A stretch of 16,428 nucleotides of DNA from Robiginitomaculum sp. (GCA_002733735.2 NVWT02000009.1:14483-30910); one strand, 5' to 3'. Shown: positions 7,631 through 14,429, numbered from the stretch's first letter. Notes: generated from the letters alone by a model not told the origin. Translations and numbers: made by a program.

Positions 7631-8908
7631 ATGTCTGGAATGCACAATAAATCAAAAATTGTAATGACTTCACTACTGCTGTCCTTCGGACTATCGGCAG
7701 CAGCTTTAGCCTCCGAGCCGCTAGCAACAACTAACGATGAGAACTACGACACTCTGAAATCCGAAATCAACGAATTGCGCGATCAAATCGCAATCATGCA
7801 AGAATTACTAAAACAACAAAGCATTGTACTTCAAAACAAAGTAGAACCAGAAGTCTCAAAAGCTGAGATAAAAAAACTTAAAAAAGATGTCAAAAAAGTA
7901 GCCAAATTAGCAAAAAGCGCCGAAGAATGGAAAAACACCAACTCGACAGTGCATTTGGCTGGCTATGCTTCTGTCGGGTTTAGCAAACAGGCCGGGGCAA
8001 ATGGCAGCTTTTCTCAAGCACAGTTTTCCCCAATATTCCACTATCAATATAAAGATAAAGTATTATTGGAATCAGAGCTAGAATTAAAAATCCTTCCAGA
8101 CGGAAGCACTAGTGTTGGAATGGAATACCTAACTATTGATCTGATATTAAATGATTATATGGCATTGATTGCCGGTAAATTCATCAGCCCCCTTGGGCAG
8201 TTTCGCCAAAATATTCACCCGTCATGGATCAATAAACTACCTTCGGCTCCAGTTGGTTTTGGCCACGATCAAGCAGCACCCGTTGCCGATACTGGAATAC
8301 AGCTCAGAGGAGCAATTCCAATGGGTGACAGTGATATGCGAGCCAATTACGCCGTATATGTCTCTAATGGCCCAGAATTGATACCCGAAGGATCGGAGAT
8401 AGAGGAAATTGCCACCGAAGGTGTAGCTAGAGACCAAGACGGTAAAAAAGTATATGGTGGAAGAGTTGGTTTTAACCCAATAGCAAAAATGGAAATTGGA
8501 CTTTCAGTAGCATCTGGACAAGCAGCTATCGCCTTGGAAAGCGCAAGGTCTTATAATGTACTTGGTGCAGATTTTGCTTATCAATGGGAAAAGCTTGATT
8601 TACGTGGTGAATATGTTCAACAAAAAGTCGGCGCATTAAGCAGTAGCGTAGCGCCAGAAAGCTGGAAATGGTCATCATGGTATATGCAAGGAGCGTATAA
8701 ATTGCCGAATAATTTTGAGGCAGTAGCACGCTATTCTGACTATGACTCACCCCATGCAAGTCAGGATCAAAGACAATTGGCAATCGGCTTAAACTATTTG
8801 TTTGCGCCACAAGTAATTACCAAAATTTCCTATGAATTCAACGATGGCTTAGCTGGGACGTCTGCTGCGGCCAATAGAATAAGAGCACAAATTGCGTATG
8901 GATTTTAA
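7631..8908 (+). CDS. Outer-membrane beta-barrel, porin-like, with N-terminal coiled coil
   Basis: 425 residues. The ATG follows GGGAGA at good spacing (a second ATG at 7640 is possible). A Sec signal peptide is cut probably after Ala27 (ALA/SEP). Residues about 36-95 are Glu/Lys/Leu-rich and predicted coiled coil, a layout seen in trimeric porins. The remainder is alternating amphipathic strands ending in RIRAQIAYGF, with the C-terminal Phe typical of BAM-inserted barrels. Segments such as FSPIFHYQYKDKVLLESELELK and KFISPLGQFRQNIHPSWINKLPSAPVGFG look like strongly conserved family blocks rather than random porin sequence. No haem motif is present. It is followed 25 bp later by two cytochrome c genes on the same strand, suggesting a role in moving a substrate or electron donor for a periplasmic redox process. 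Confidence 0.78.
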   Translation: MSGMHNKSKIVMTSLLLSFGLSAAALASEPLATTNDENYDTLKSEINELRDQIAIMQELLKQQSIVLQNKVEPEVSKAEIKKLKKDVKKVAKLAKSAEEWKNTNSTVHLAGYASVGFSKQAGANGSFSQAQFSPIFHYQYKDKVLLESELELKILPDGSTSVGMEYLTIDLILNDYMALIAGKFISPLGQFRQNIHPSWINKLPSAPVGFGHDQAAPVADTGIQLRGAIPMGDSDMRANYAVYVSNGPELIPEGSEIEEIATEGVARDQDGKKVYGGRVGFNPIAKMEIGLSVASGQAAIALESARSYNVLGADFAYQWEKLDLRGEYVQQKVGALSSSVAPESWKWSSWYMQGAYKLPNNFEAVARYSDYDSPHASQDQRQLAIGLNYLFAPQVITKISYEFNDGLAGTSAAANRIRAQIAYGF

Positions 8909-8933
8909 CCTATCAATGATAAGGAGAATTGTC

Positions 8934-9254
8934 ATGAGAATTTATAAAATAGCTTACTTTGCAATAGCTCTAACAGCTTTAGCAATTATCGCCACCTCCC
9001 CTGGAACTGCTATGGCGAAAGATGTCAAACCTGATGCCAAGAATAATGCAGAAGTGGTTAAAGATACCAAAGGTGATTTTGTACGCGGGGCGAAATTATG
9101 GGCTAATCGTTGTTCAGCTTGTCACAATATGCGTGACCCGAAAGACCTAACCGATAGTGAGTGGGAAGCTACCTTAATGCATATGCGTATCCGCGCAGGG
9201 TTATCAGGTCAGGATACCAGAGATATTTTAGTATTTTTACAAAAAACCAATTAG
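8934..9254 (+). CDS. Exported mono-haem c-type cytochrome
   Basis: 106 residues from the ATG at 8934, chosen because AAGGAG lies about 7 nt upstream and a signal peptide follows at once (cleavage likely after Ala28, AMA/KDV); an in-frame start at 8892 would overlap the porin gene and bury the signal. A single CXXCH haem site, CSACH (Cys60, Cys63, His64), follows RGAKLWANR. The segment WEATLMHMRIRAGLSGQDTRDILVFL supplies candidate distal Met ligands (Met82 or Met84) and the closing helix. It is a small soluble or loosely bound periplasmic electron carrier. It lies 25 bp after the porin-like gene and 13 bp before a second cytochrome, so co-transcription is very likely. The redox partner is not evident. 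Confidence 0.88.
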   Translation: MRIYKIAYFAIALTALAIIATSPGTAMAKDVKPDAKNNAEVVKDTKGDFVRGAKLWANRCSACHNMRDPKDLTDSEWEATLMHMRIRAGLSGQDTRDILVFLQKTN

Positions 9255-9267
9255 GAGAACACAAGCA

Positions 9268-9612
9268 ATGAAAAAACTAGTATGCGCCCTAGCGACAGTA
9301 ACAGTAATTAGCCTTTCCTCGACTTCGCAGGTACTTGCAAGCCCAGGCGAAGAAATTTACATGGAAAACTGCGCTGCCTGTCACGGTGAAGATGGAAAAG
9401 GTGCTTTACCGGGTATTACTCCAGATTTAACCAGTCTAAGTGGCCCTTTGTCGAAAAGTGATGAAGAACTTATCACAAGTATTACTGAAGGATTTGAAAG
9501 CCCAGGTTCACAAATGGCTATGCCACCACTTGGGGGTAATGATGAACTTGACGAAGATGACGTGAAAGAAATTCTTGAATATATGAGAGAAGAATTCGGC
9601 GATGATGACTAA
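9268..9612 (+). CDS. Exported class I cytochrome c, acidic
   Basis: 114 residues, with AGGAGA ahead of the ATG and a signal peptide cut probably after Ala24 (VLA/SPG). One haem site, CAACH (Cys35, Cys38, His39), is followed by GEDGKGALPG, and MAMPPLGG (83-90) holds the distal Met of a class I c-type cytochrome. The C-terminal helix (DEDDVKEILEYMREEFG) is typical. The mature protein is strongly acidic, which suits docking to a basic partner. It is the last gene of the porin-cytochrome cluster and converges on the thiL-operon tail gene, with 46 bp between the two stops and no convincing terminator. Confidence 0.9.
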   Translation: MKKLVCALATVTVISLSSTSQVLASPGEEIYMENCAACHGEDGKGALPGITPDLTSLSGPLSKSDEELITSITEGFESPGSQMAMPPLGGNDELDEDDVKEILEYMREEFGDDD

Positions 9613-9658
9613 AAAATAGTACTTTTTCCTACGACAGTATTATTATCTGCAAAACCGA

Positions 9659-10135
9659 CTATCGTTGCAGATCGATTTTCAAAAATTCGATACTATCGAT
9701 GCGTTGTTTCGCCACCCATGGTTCAATAGCTGCGTTGATCATTGCCGTTAATTTTTCTTGATCAACACCATTGGTTTCTTTGTCTAGAATTTCTGTTTTT
9801 CTTTTATGACTTTTGCGAATTATAGCGTCTTTTAAGAAATGGCTTTTCGAACGTATTGACCATGCGTCCTCACCTTCTTGCAGATTGATCCGAATTGCGA
9901 CAAAGGCATAATTTGTTAAATACCCTCTATCAGACACCGGCAATATAACCATCGGCAGATCAACAACCAAAGTGGCAGCCTTAGCGCTAAGTTCTTTTAC
10001 CGGATCTTTTTCTTTTTCCAGTGTCCATTTTGCTTCGCGGTGATTACCAGGTTTTTTAGACTCCTTTTTTGGCGCCGCCATAACCGACCCTGCAACAAAA
10101 ACTAAAGCTAAACTTAACAATAATACGCGGCGCAT
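9659..10135 (-). CDS. Exported protein of unknown function downstream of thiL, FliL-like layout
   Basis: 158 residues from the ATG at 10135, chosen over an in-frame ATG at 10165 because AAGGAG sits upstream of it and the signal peptide (MRRVLLLSLALVFVAGSVMA, cleavage after Ala20) then starts at residue 1. The mature part begins Lys-rich, then has LVVDLPMVILPVSDRGYLTNYAFVAIRI, a charged helix with FLKDAIIRKSH, and a final amphipathic helix plus strand (AAIEPWVAKQRIDSIEFLKIDL). This order loosely resembles the periplasmic domain of FliL (strand, ird-ail helix, closing strand), but there is no anchored membrane helix and no flagellar gene nearby. It follows thiL in the same operon by 46 bp. I do not recognise a function. 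Confidence 0.72.
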   Translation of the reverse strand: MRRVLLLSLALVFVAGSVMAAPKKESKKPGNHREAKWTLEKEKDPVKELSAKAATLVVDLPMVILPVSDRGYLTNYAFVAIRINLQEGEDAWSIRSKSHFLKDAIIRKSHKRKTEILDKETNGVDQEKLTAMINAAIEPWVAKQRIDSIEFLKIDLQR

Positions 10136-10181
10136 AAGACGCTCCTTAAGGATATGAGCACTCATTGATACAGTAAACCTG

Positions 10182-11168
10182 TCAAAAATGCGTAAATCCC
10201 GTCGAAGAAGTGTTTATTGTGGTTTGACCATTAGTTACAACGACTTCACCACCGGCAATCACAGTACCAATTTTGCTTGTTTTCACCGACAACTTTGCGC
10301 CCATGTTTTGAATTTGCTGGCGATGCTGTATTGGCGCAGTAAATAATAGTTCATAATCATCACCACCAGCCAATACACTTAGCATCGTATCTAAATTATC
10401 AACATGCTCAGACCATTGCACAAAAGCCGGTGATAATGGAACAGAACTTAAATCCAGTTGCAATGAGACCTTGCTCGTGCTGGCAATATGTCCGGCATCG
10501 GCAAACAGGCCATCGGAGATGTCAATCAAGCTATTGGCGATGCCAGACAAGTTCATGCCAAGTTCAATTCTTGGGCTTGGTGAGTAATATTTTTCGGTAA
10601 TAGTTGATCGCAAACCTGCACCCAAACAGCTAAACTCATTACTATCTGCATCGGCTTGTAACAGCCGCAAACCCAAAGCCGCATCACCAATATTATCGGT
10701 TACCCAAACATCATCACCAATTTTTGCTCCCGATCGTAATATAGGGTTTGAAACCAACTCACCAATAGCTGTTACCGAAACGGTTGTCGGCCCTAACCCA
10801 ATGACCGTATCGCCGCCTATTAGGGCAATTGAGTATTTATCACATTCAACTCGAATAGTTTCGGCAACAGGTGTCAATTGTTCCGGATCAATATTCTTGT
10901 CCAAACAAAGGCCGAGCAAGATGAACTTTGGTCTTGCTCCCATTGCCGCAAGATCAGATAGATTTACCAATATTGCCTTACGTACAATGTCACAAAGGCT
11001 ATCGTTTTCAAGCGTATGGACACCAGCTTGAACCAAATCCTTTACGACAACAAGCCGGTTTTTTTCACATGAGATAATCGCGCCATCATCTTGTAAAAAA
11101 AGGCTTTCAGGTGCTTGACTTGCGAACTCAGCCAATTGCCCAATAAACCCGAACTCGCTAGGTTTCAC
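10182..11168 (-). CDS. thiL: Thiamine-monophosphate kinase
   Basis: 328 residues, the usual ThiL length. It phosphorylates thiamine monophosphate to thiamine diphosphate with ATP, the last step of cofactor synthesis. Visible are the nucleotide/Mg-binding N-terminus LQDDGAIIS (Asp27, Asp28), VKDLVQAGVHT, KAILVNLSDLAAMGARPKF, SIALIGGDTVIGLGPTTVSVTAIG, and the substrate-site segment LIDISDGLFADAGHI, all in the order expected of the PurM/ThiL fold. The start is GTG at 11168, overlapping the nusB stop as GTGA, so translation is coupled to nusB as in many alphaproteobacteria. The kinase implies the cell makes or salvages thiamine phosphate; no other thi gene is in the window. Confidence 0.95.
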   Translation of the reverse strand: MKPSEFGFIGQLAEFASQAPESLFLQDDGAIISCEKNRLVVVKDLVQAGVHTLENDSLCDIVRKAILVNLSDLAAMGARPKFILLGLCLDKNIDPEQLTPVAETIRVECDKYSIALIGGDTVIGLGPTTVSVTAIGELVSNPILRSGAKIGDDVWVTDNIGDAALGLRLLQADADSNEFSCLGAGLRSTITEKYYSPSPRIELGMNLSGIANSLIDISDGLFADAGHIASTSKVSLQLDLSSVPLSPAFVQWSEHVDNLDTMLSVLAGGDDYELLFTAPIQHRQQIQNMGAKLSVKTSKIGTVIAGGEVVVTNGQTTINTSSTGFTHF

Positions 11169-11683
11169 TTCCCTGCCTTTAGCAAATCGGCCGCTGATTT
11201 CATAAAACTCTTGTTTATCGCATCAAGGCTTGCATTGATGAAACCGGTTTCTTTTTGGTCGAAAAACTGATTAGAAATCTCGACATATTCATCAATCACC
11301 ACAGCAGGTGTTGCCGCTTTGGTAATAGTCAGCTCAAAACAACCGCAACGCAAAATAGCCCGTAAAGTTGCATCAATTCTGCTAAGTCGCCATTTTTCCG
11401 AGAGTTGTGACCGAATTGCCTGATCTACTTCCTCTTGATTTTTCACAACGCCCTTCACCAATCGAGCAAAAAAGTTTCGATCAATTTCTGAACTTGGCAG
11501 AAATTCCGGAGTTCCGCTTAAACGCTCCTCAAGAAACTCGTCAATTACTCCGGCTGCACCACGTCCGGATATTTCCATCTGATACATAGCTTGCACCGCT
11601 GCGATACGGGCATTGTGCTTACCTGGTGCTTTTCTCTTTTCGGTGGTTACTGACATAGGTGTATCCAAAAAATCCAAATTCAT
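11165..11683 (-). CDS. nusB: Transcription antitermination factor NusB
   Basis: 172 residues, slightly long because of a 20-residue leader. NusB binds NusE (S10) and boxA RNA and supports rRNA antitermination. Family marks are KHNARIAAVQAMYQME near the N-terminus, the central EKWRLSRIDATLRAILRCGCFEL, and AVVIDEYVEISNQFF...FINASLDAI near the C-terminus. The ATG at 11683 is preferred to one at 11656 because AGAGGT lies 5 nt upstream; the alternative has no ribosome site. That ribosome site touches the left end of composite repeat B (TATAGAGGT on this strand), so the nusB leader is repeat-derived. The stop overlaps thiL. The usual upstream neighbour ribH is missing; nrdR is the next gene upstream. 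Confidence 0.95.
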   Translation of the reverse strand: MNLDFLDTPMSVTTEKRKAPGKHNARIAAVQAMYQMEISGRGAAGVIDEFLEERLSGTPEFLPSSEIDRNFFARLVKGVVKNQEEVDQAIRSQLSEKWRLSRIDATLRAILRCGCFELTITKAATPAVVIDEYVEISNQFFDQKETGFINASLDAINKSFMKSAADLLKAGK

Positions 11684-11692
11684 TACTGACCT

Positions 11693-11800
11693 CTATACTC
11701 AAAACACCGAACAAACGGTATTTTGAGTATAGCTTATCTTTGTGATCCATCAACTTATCCAAAAACCGATTCCCGCTTTTTGGGTCGATAGAGTATAATA
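11693..11800 (+). repeat. Composite palindromic repeat, copy B
   Basis: The left module is a 17-bp inverted repeat with one mismatch: CTATACTCAAAACACCG (11693-11709) and CGGTATTTTGAGTATAG (11716-11732), with a 6-nt loop. Then comes the linker ending ATCCATCAACTTATCC, the RIME-like core with CCAAAAACCG and CCCGCTTTTTGGGTCGAT (to about 11789), and the end GAGTATAATA (11791-11800). The right module is almost identical to copy A; the stem-loop arms have diverged while keeping pairing. It fills nearly the whole gap between nrdR and nusB, ending 13 bp from the nrdR stop and starting 9 bp from the nusB ATG. Confidence 0.9.
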
Positions 11801-11813
11801 AAAGCCAACCTCA

Positions 11814-12269
11814 TTACTCACCAAGTTTCTCTTCAGCGATAAACTCGGCAAAATCTTTAGTTTCGTTAAAGTCCTTGTAAACAGATGCGTATCGCACATA
11901 GGCTACTTGATCCAAATTGGCCAGTGCTTCCATCACCAATTTACCAATATGTTTTGATTTAACATCCACATCACCATCAGACTCTAATCTTCGAACTATT
12001 GATGAAATCATATGCTCAACCCGGTCTCTGTCCATTGGCCGTTTTTGCAAAGCCATAGAAACCGATCGCATTAATTTATCTCGGTCAAATCGTACCCGCC
12101 GGCCAGAGCGTTTAATAACATTCAATTCTCGCAACTGAACCCGCTCGAATGTTGTAAACCTTTGACCGCAACTAAGGCATTGCCGACGGCGGCGAATGGC
12201 CGCACCATCTTCAGCTCCACGAGAATCTTTAACCTGTGTATCTTCCGAGGAACAATACGGACAGCGCAT
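11814..12269 (-). CDS. nrdR: Transcriptional repressor NrdR
   Basis: 151 residues, the normal length. NrdR senses ATP/dATP and represses ribonucleotide reductase genes. An N-terminal zinc ribbon has Cys3, Cys6, Cys31 and Cys34 (MRCPYCSSED ... CLSCGQRFTTFER), followed by an ATP-cone domain beginning LNVIKRSGRRVRFDRDKLMRSV and continuing to VAYVRYASVYKDFNETKDFAEFI. It starts 2 bp after the glyA stop, so it is transcribed with glyA. No NrdR-box target gene is in the window. In related alphaproteobacteria nrdR is followed by ribD, a riboflavin synthase gene and ribH before nusB; here only repeat B lies between. Confidence 0.97.
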   Translation of the reverse strand: MRCPYCSSEDTQVKDSRGAEDGAAIRRRRQCLSCGQRFTTFERVQLRELNVIKRSGRRVRFDRDKLMRSVSMALQKRPMDRDRVEHMISSIVRRLESDGDVDVKSKHIGKLVMEALANLDQVAYVRYASVYKDFNETKDFAEFIAEEKLGE

Positions 12270-12271
12270 TT

Positions 12272-13552
12272 TTAGCTCCTATAGATAGGAAATTTAGCAG
12301 TTAGCTCAAGCACTCTACCGCGAACAGAAGCTTCAACCGCCGGATCGCCTTGTGGGCAAAGCACCAAAGCATCCAATACCTCTACCATCAATTCACCGAC
12401 CAGAGCAAACTCGTCCACTCCAAAACCACGAGTAGTACCGGCAGGCGAGCCAATTCTAATGCCAGATGTAATTGTTGGTTTTTCTGGATCTCCCGGCACT
12501 CCGTTCTTGTTACAGGTAATAAATGCGCGTTCTAATGCTGCCTCGGCAATGTCGCCTGTCAAACCCTTAGGGCGCAAATCAACCAAGGCCAAATGCGTAT
12601 CAGTGCCTCCAGAAACCACCGAATAACCGCCAGCGCCAAGAACAGCAGCCATTTTTTGGCAATTTTCAATCACTTGAGCAGCATATTGCTTAAACTCTGG
12701 CTTCAAAGCCTCGCCAAAAGCAACAGCTTTTGCGGCAATCACGTGCATTAAAGGCCCGCCTTGCAAGCCGGGGAAAACAGCAGAATTTATTTTCTTGGCT
12801 ATGTCAGGATTATTGGTTAGCACCATGCCGCCACGAGGCCCACGTAATGTTTTATGAGTAGTGGTCGTAACAACGTCGGCAAACGGCAATGGACTGCTAT
12901 GCTCACCGGCTGCGACAAGTCCGGCAATATGCGCCATATCAACCATTAGGTACGCGCCAACTTCATCAGCTATTTGCCTAAAGCCCGCAAAATCTATTGC
13001 CCGCGGATAGGCTGACCCGCCAGCTATTATAAGCGACGGTTGCACGGACTTGGCCTTATCACGCACTTTGTCCATATCAATTTGGTGAGTATCTTTGTCC
13101 AAACCATAATGCTCGGCATTAAACCATTTACCGGAAATATTAGGCCGCGCACCATGGGTTAAATGACCACCAGCATCCAAAGACAAGCCAAGAATTGTTT
13201 GTCCGGGCTTTACCAGTGCCAAAAAAACCGACTGATTAGCTTGACTACCAGAGTTTGGCTGAACATTGGCAAAGCCTGCTTGAAACAACTGCTTTGCTCG
13301 CTCAATTGCTAAAGTTTCTACCTCGTCAACAAACTCACAGCCACCATAATACCGTCGCCCAGGATAGCCCTCGGCGTACTTATTGGTCAATAAAGTGCCT
13401 TGCGCCTGCAATACCGCCTTTGAAACAATATTCTCCGAGGCAATTAGCTCTATTTGCTGACTTTGTCGATCAGCTTCCCGGGCTATACTACTTGCAACAG
13501 CCGGATCCAGAGCCTCTAAGCTCTTATTAAAAAAGAAATCTGCGTCTGCCAA
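12272..13552 (-). CDS. glyA: Serine hydroxymethyltransferase
   Basis: 426 residues. A PLP enzyme that converts serine and tetrahydrofolate to glycine and methylene-tetrahydrofolate, the main one-carbon source. Diagnostic segments are IELIASENIVS, TNKYAEGYPGRRYYGGCE (57-73), VDMAHIAGLVAAG (Asp205 and His208 region) and the PLP lysine in TTTTHKTLRGPRGG (Lys234). The start is an unusual TTG at 13552: an in-frame TAG lies four codons upstream, no ATG or GTG is near, and AGGAT precedes at about 8 nt, so this start is well supported and the protein begins MADADFFFNKSLEALDP as in homologues. Upstream is the left end of repeat C, with TATAAT on this strand at 13580-13585 and 13570-13575 as possible -10 boxes. 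Confidence 0.98.
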   Translation of the reverse strand: MADADFFFNKSLEALDPAVASSIAREADRQSQQIELIASENIVSKAVLQAQGTLLTNKYAEGYPGRRYYGGCEFVDEVETLAIERAKQLFQAGFANVQPNSGSQANQSVFLALVKPGQTILGLSLDAGGHLTHGARPNISGKWFNAEHYGLDKDTHQIDMDKVRDKAKSVQPSLIIAGGSAYPRAIDFAGFRQIADEVGAYLMVDMAHIAGLVAAGEHSSPLPFADVVTTTTHKTLRGPRGGMVLTNNPDIAKKINSAVFPGLQGGPLMHVIAAKAVAFGEALKPEFKQYAAQVIENCQKMAAVLGAGGYSVVSGGTDTHLALVDLRPKGLTGDIAEAALERAFITCNKNGVPGDPEKPTITSGIRIGSPAGTTRGFGVDEFALVGELMVEVLDALVLCPQGDPAVEASVRGRVLELTAKFPIYRS

Positions 13553-13986
13553 TTTTCTATCCTATAAATATTATATTTAATTATACTCAACACTTAAATT
13601 AAACCGTATTTTGAGTATACTTTATCTTCTGGATCCATCAACTTAACCAAAACCCGCTCTCAAAAGCTAAGCATTCGCGTAGAGATAGAGCAACTAAAAC
13701 TACCCACTTTTTGGGTCGATGTCCTATAACAAGAACTTCCTACTCTCATTACAGGCGATGACGCAACATTTTTATATCTAAAATTCAAATACAGCAGTAC
13801 CAAAAAATCATGCTAATGAATTAGTGCGCGTCAATACAGTATAGTTAACGCTAATGCATTTTATAGTTGTAGGTACCGAATTTAGAAAAATATTCCCGAT
13901 AATTATTGGCTGTCGGTAAAGAATCGTAATAGTATCCAGTTAATTAGACAAAAAGTCTAAAATTGCTTAGGCAATAACAATAAGAT
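13553..13986. other. 434-bp gap between glyA and mucR
   Basis: The left third holds the glyA leader and composite repeat C. From about 13730 the sequence is AT-rich with no ORF or tRNA. A perfect dyad CTAAT-GA-ATTAG lies at 13813-13824. Two small tandem stem-loops precede mucR: TTAGAC-A5-GTCTAA (13944-13960) and ATTGC-TTAG-GCAAT (13962-13975). AT-rich upstream DNA is the kind of target MucR proteins bind, so autoregulation is plausible but unproven. Confidence 0.6.
13581..13728 (+). repeat. Composite palindromic repeat, copy C, degenerate and carrying an insert
   Basis: The left module keeps TATACTCAA (13582-13590) and TTGAGTATA (13611-13619), but the inner part of its left arm has decayed. 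The right module begins ATCCATCAACTTAACCAAAACCCGC and is then split by about 45 bp (about 13656-13700) before resuming as CCCACTTTTTGGGTCGAT (13703-13720). The insert has its own GCTCT/AGAGC ends (13656-13660, 13687-13691), and AAAAC occurs at both of its borders. The right end is CCTATAAC rather than GAGTATAATA. Orientation is the same as copies A and B. Confidence 0.85.
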
Positions 13987-14427
13987 GTGAGCACGCAAAT
14001 GAATTCCAAGGATAACAAAGAAAGTGATGATTTACGGATACTTTCTTTTACCACAGATATAGTATCTTCTTTCGTTACAAAGAATAATATAACAGCCGAA
14101 ATGTTACCAGAATTAATCCAATCGGTTTATAATAGCTTATTACAAGCCAGCATTTCCTCTGGTAATCAAGATGCGAACATATCTCCTGCTGTTGCAATAA
14201 AAGACTCAATTACCGAAGATTATATTATATGCCTTGAAGATGGCGCAAAACTAAAAATGTTAAAGCGATATATTCGCACACGCTTCGGATTATCTCCTGA
14301 CGAATACAGACAACGATGGGGACTGCCAACAGATTACCCAATGGTTGCGCCAGACTATGCCAAAAGACGCTCTGAATTTGCCAAAAAAGCCGGACTTGGT
14401 AAAAAACGCAACACTAAAGCAAACTGA
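13987..14427 (+). CDS. mucR: Ros/MucR-family transcriptional regulator lacking the histidine zinc ligands
   Basis: 146 residues from GTG at 13987; an in-frame ATG at 13999 is equally possible since neither has a clear ribosome site. The N-terminal half (LRILSFTTDIVSSFVTKNNITAEMLPELIQSVYNSL) is the helical oligomerisation region of MucR proteins. The DNA-binding domain begins ITEDYIICLEDGAKLKMLKRY and ends in the family hallmark WGLPTDYPMVAPDYAKRRSEFAKKAGLG. Cys82 and Asp85 are kept, but the two His ligand positions are Tyr95 and Arg99 (RYIRTRF), so a zinc ion is probably not bound; zinc-free members are known in the family. MucR proteins act as H-NS-like global regulators. The gene is isolated on the + strand between two - strand genes, and its stop is 2 bp from the convergent neighbour's stop. 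Confidence 0.88.
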   Translation: MSTQMNSKDNKESDDLRILSFTTDIVSSFVTKNNITAEMLPELIQSVYNSLLQASISSGNQDANISPAVAIKDSITEDYIICLEDGAKLKMLKRYIRTRFGLSPDEYRQRWGLPTDYPMVAPDYAKRRSEFAKKAGLGKKRNTKAN

Positions 14428-14429
14428 TT

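Noticed and set aside
8892..8933. Earlier start for the first cytochrome, overlapping the porin gene
   Set aside because: It would put 14 residues before the signal peptide, while the ATG at 8934 has a strong AAGGAG site at proper spacing.
9613..9658. AT-rich palindrome around AGTACT between the convergent cytochrome and thiL-operon genes as a bidirectional terminator
   Set aside because: Pairing beyond the 6-bp core is mismatched and GC-poor, so a stable hairpin is unlikely.
10136..10165. Upstream ATG for the thiL-linked exported protein
   Set aside because: It adds ten charged residues before the signal peptide; the ATG at 10135 has AAGGAG and gives a standard Sec signal.
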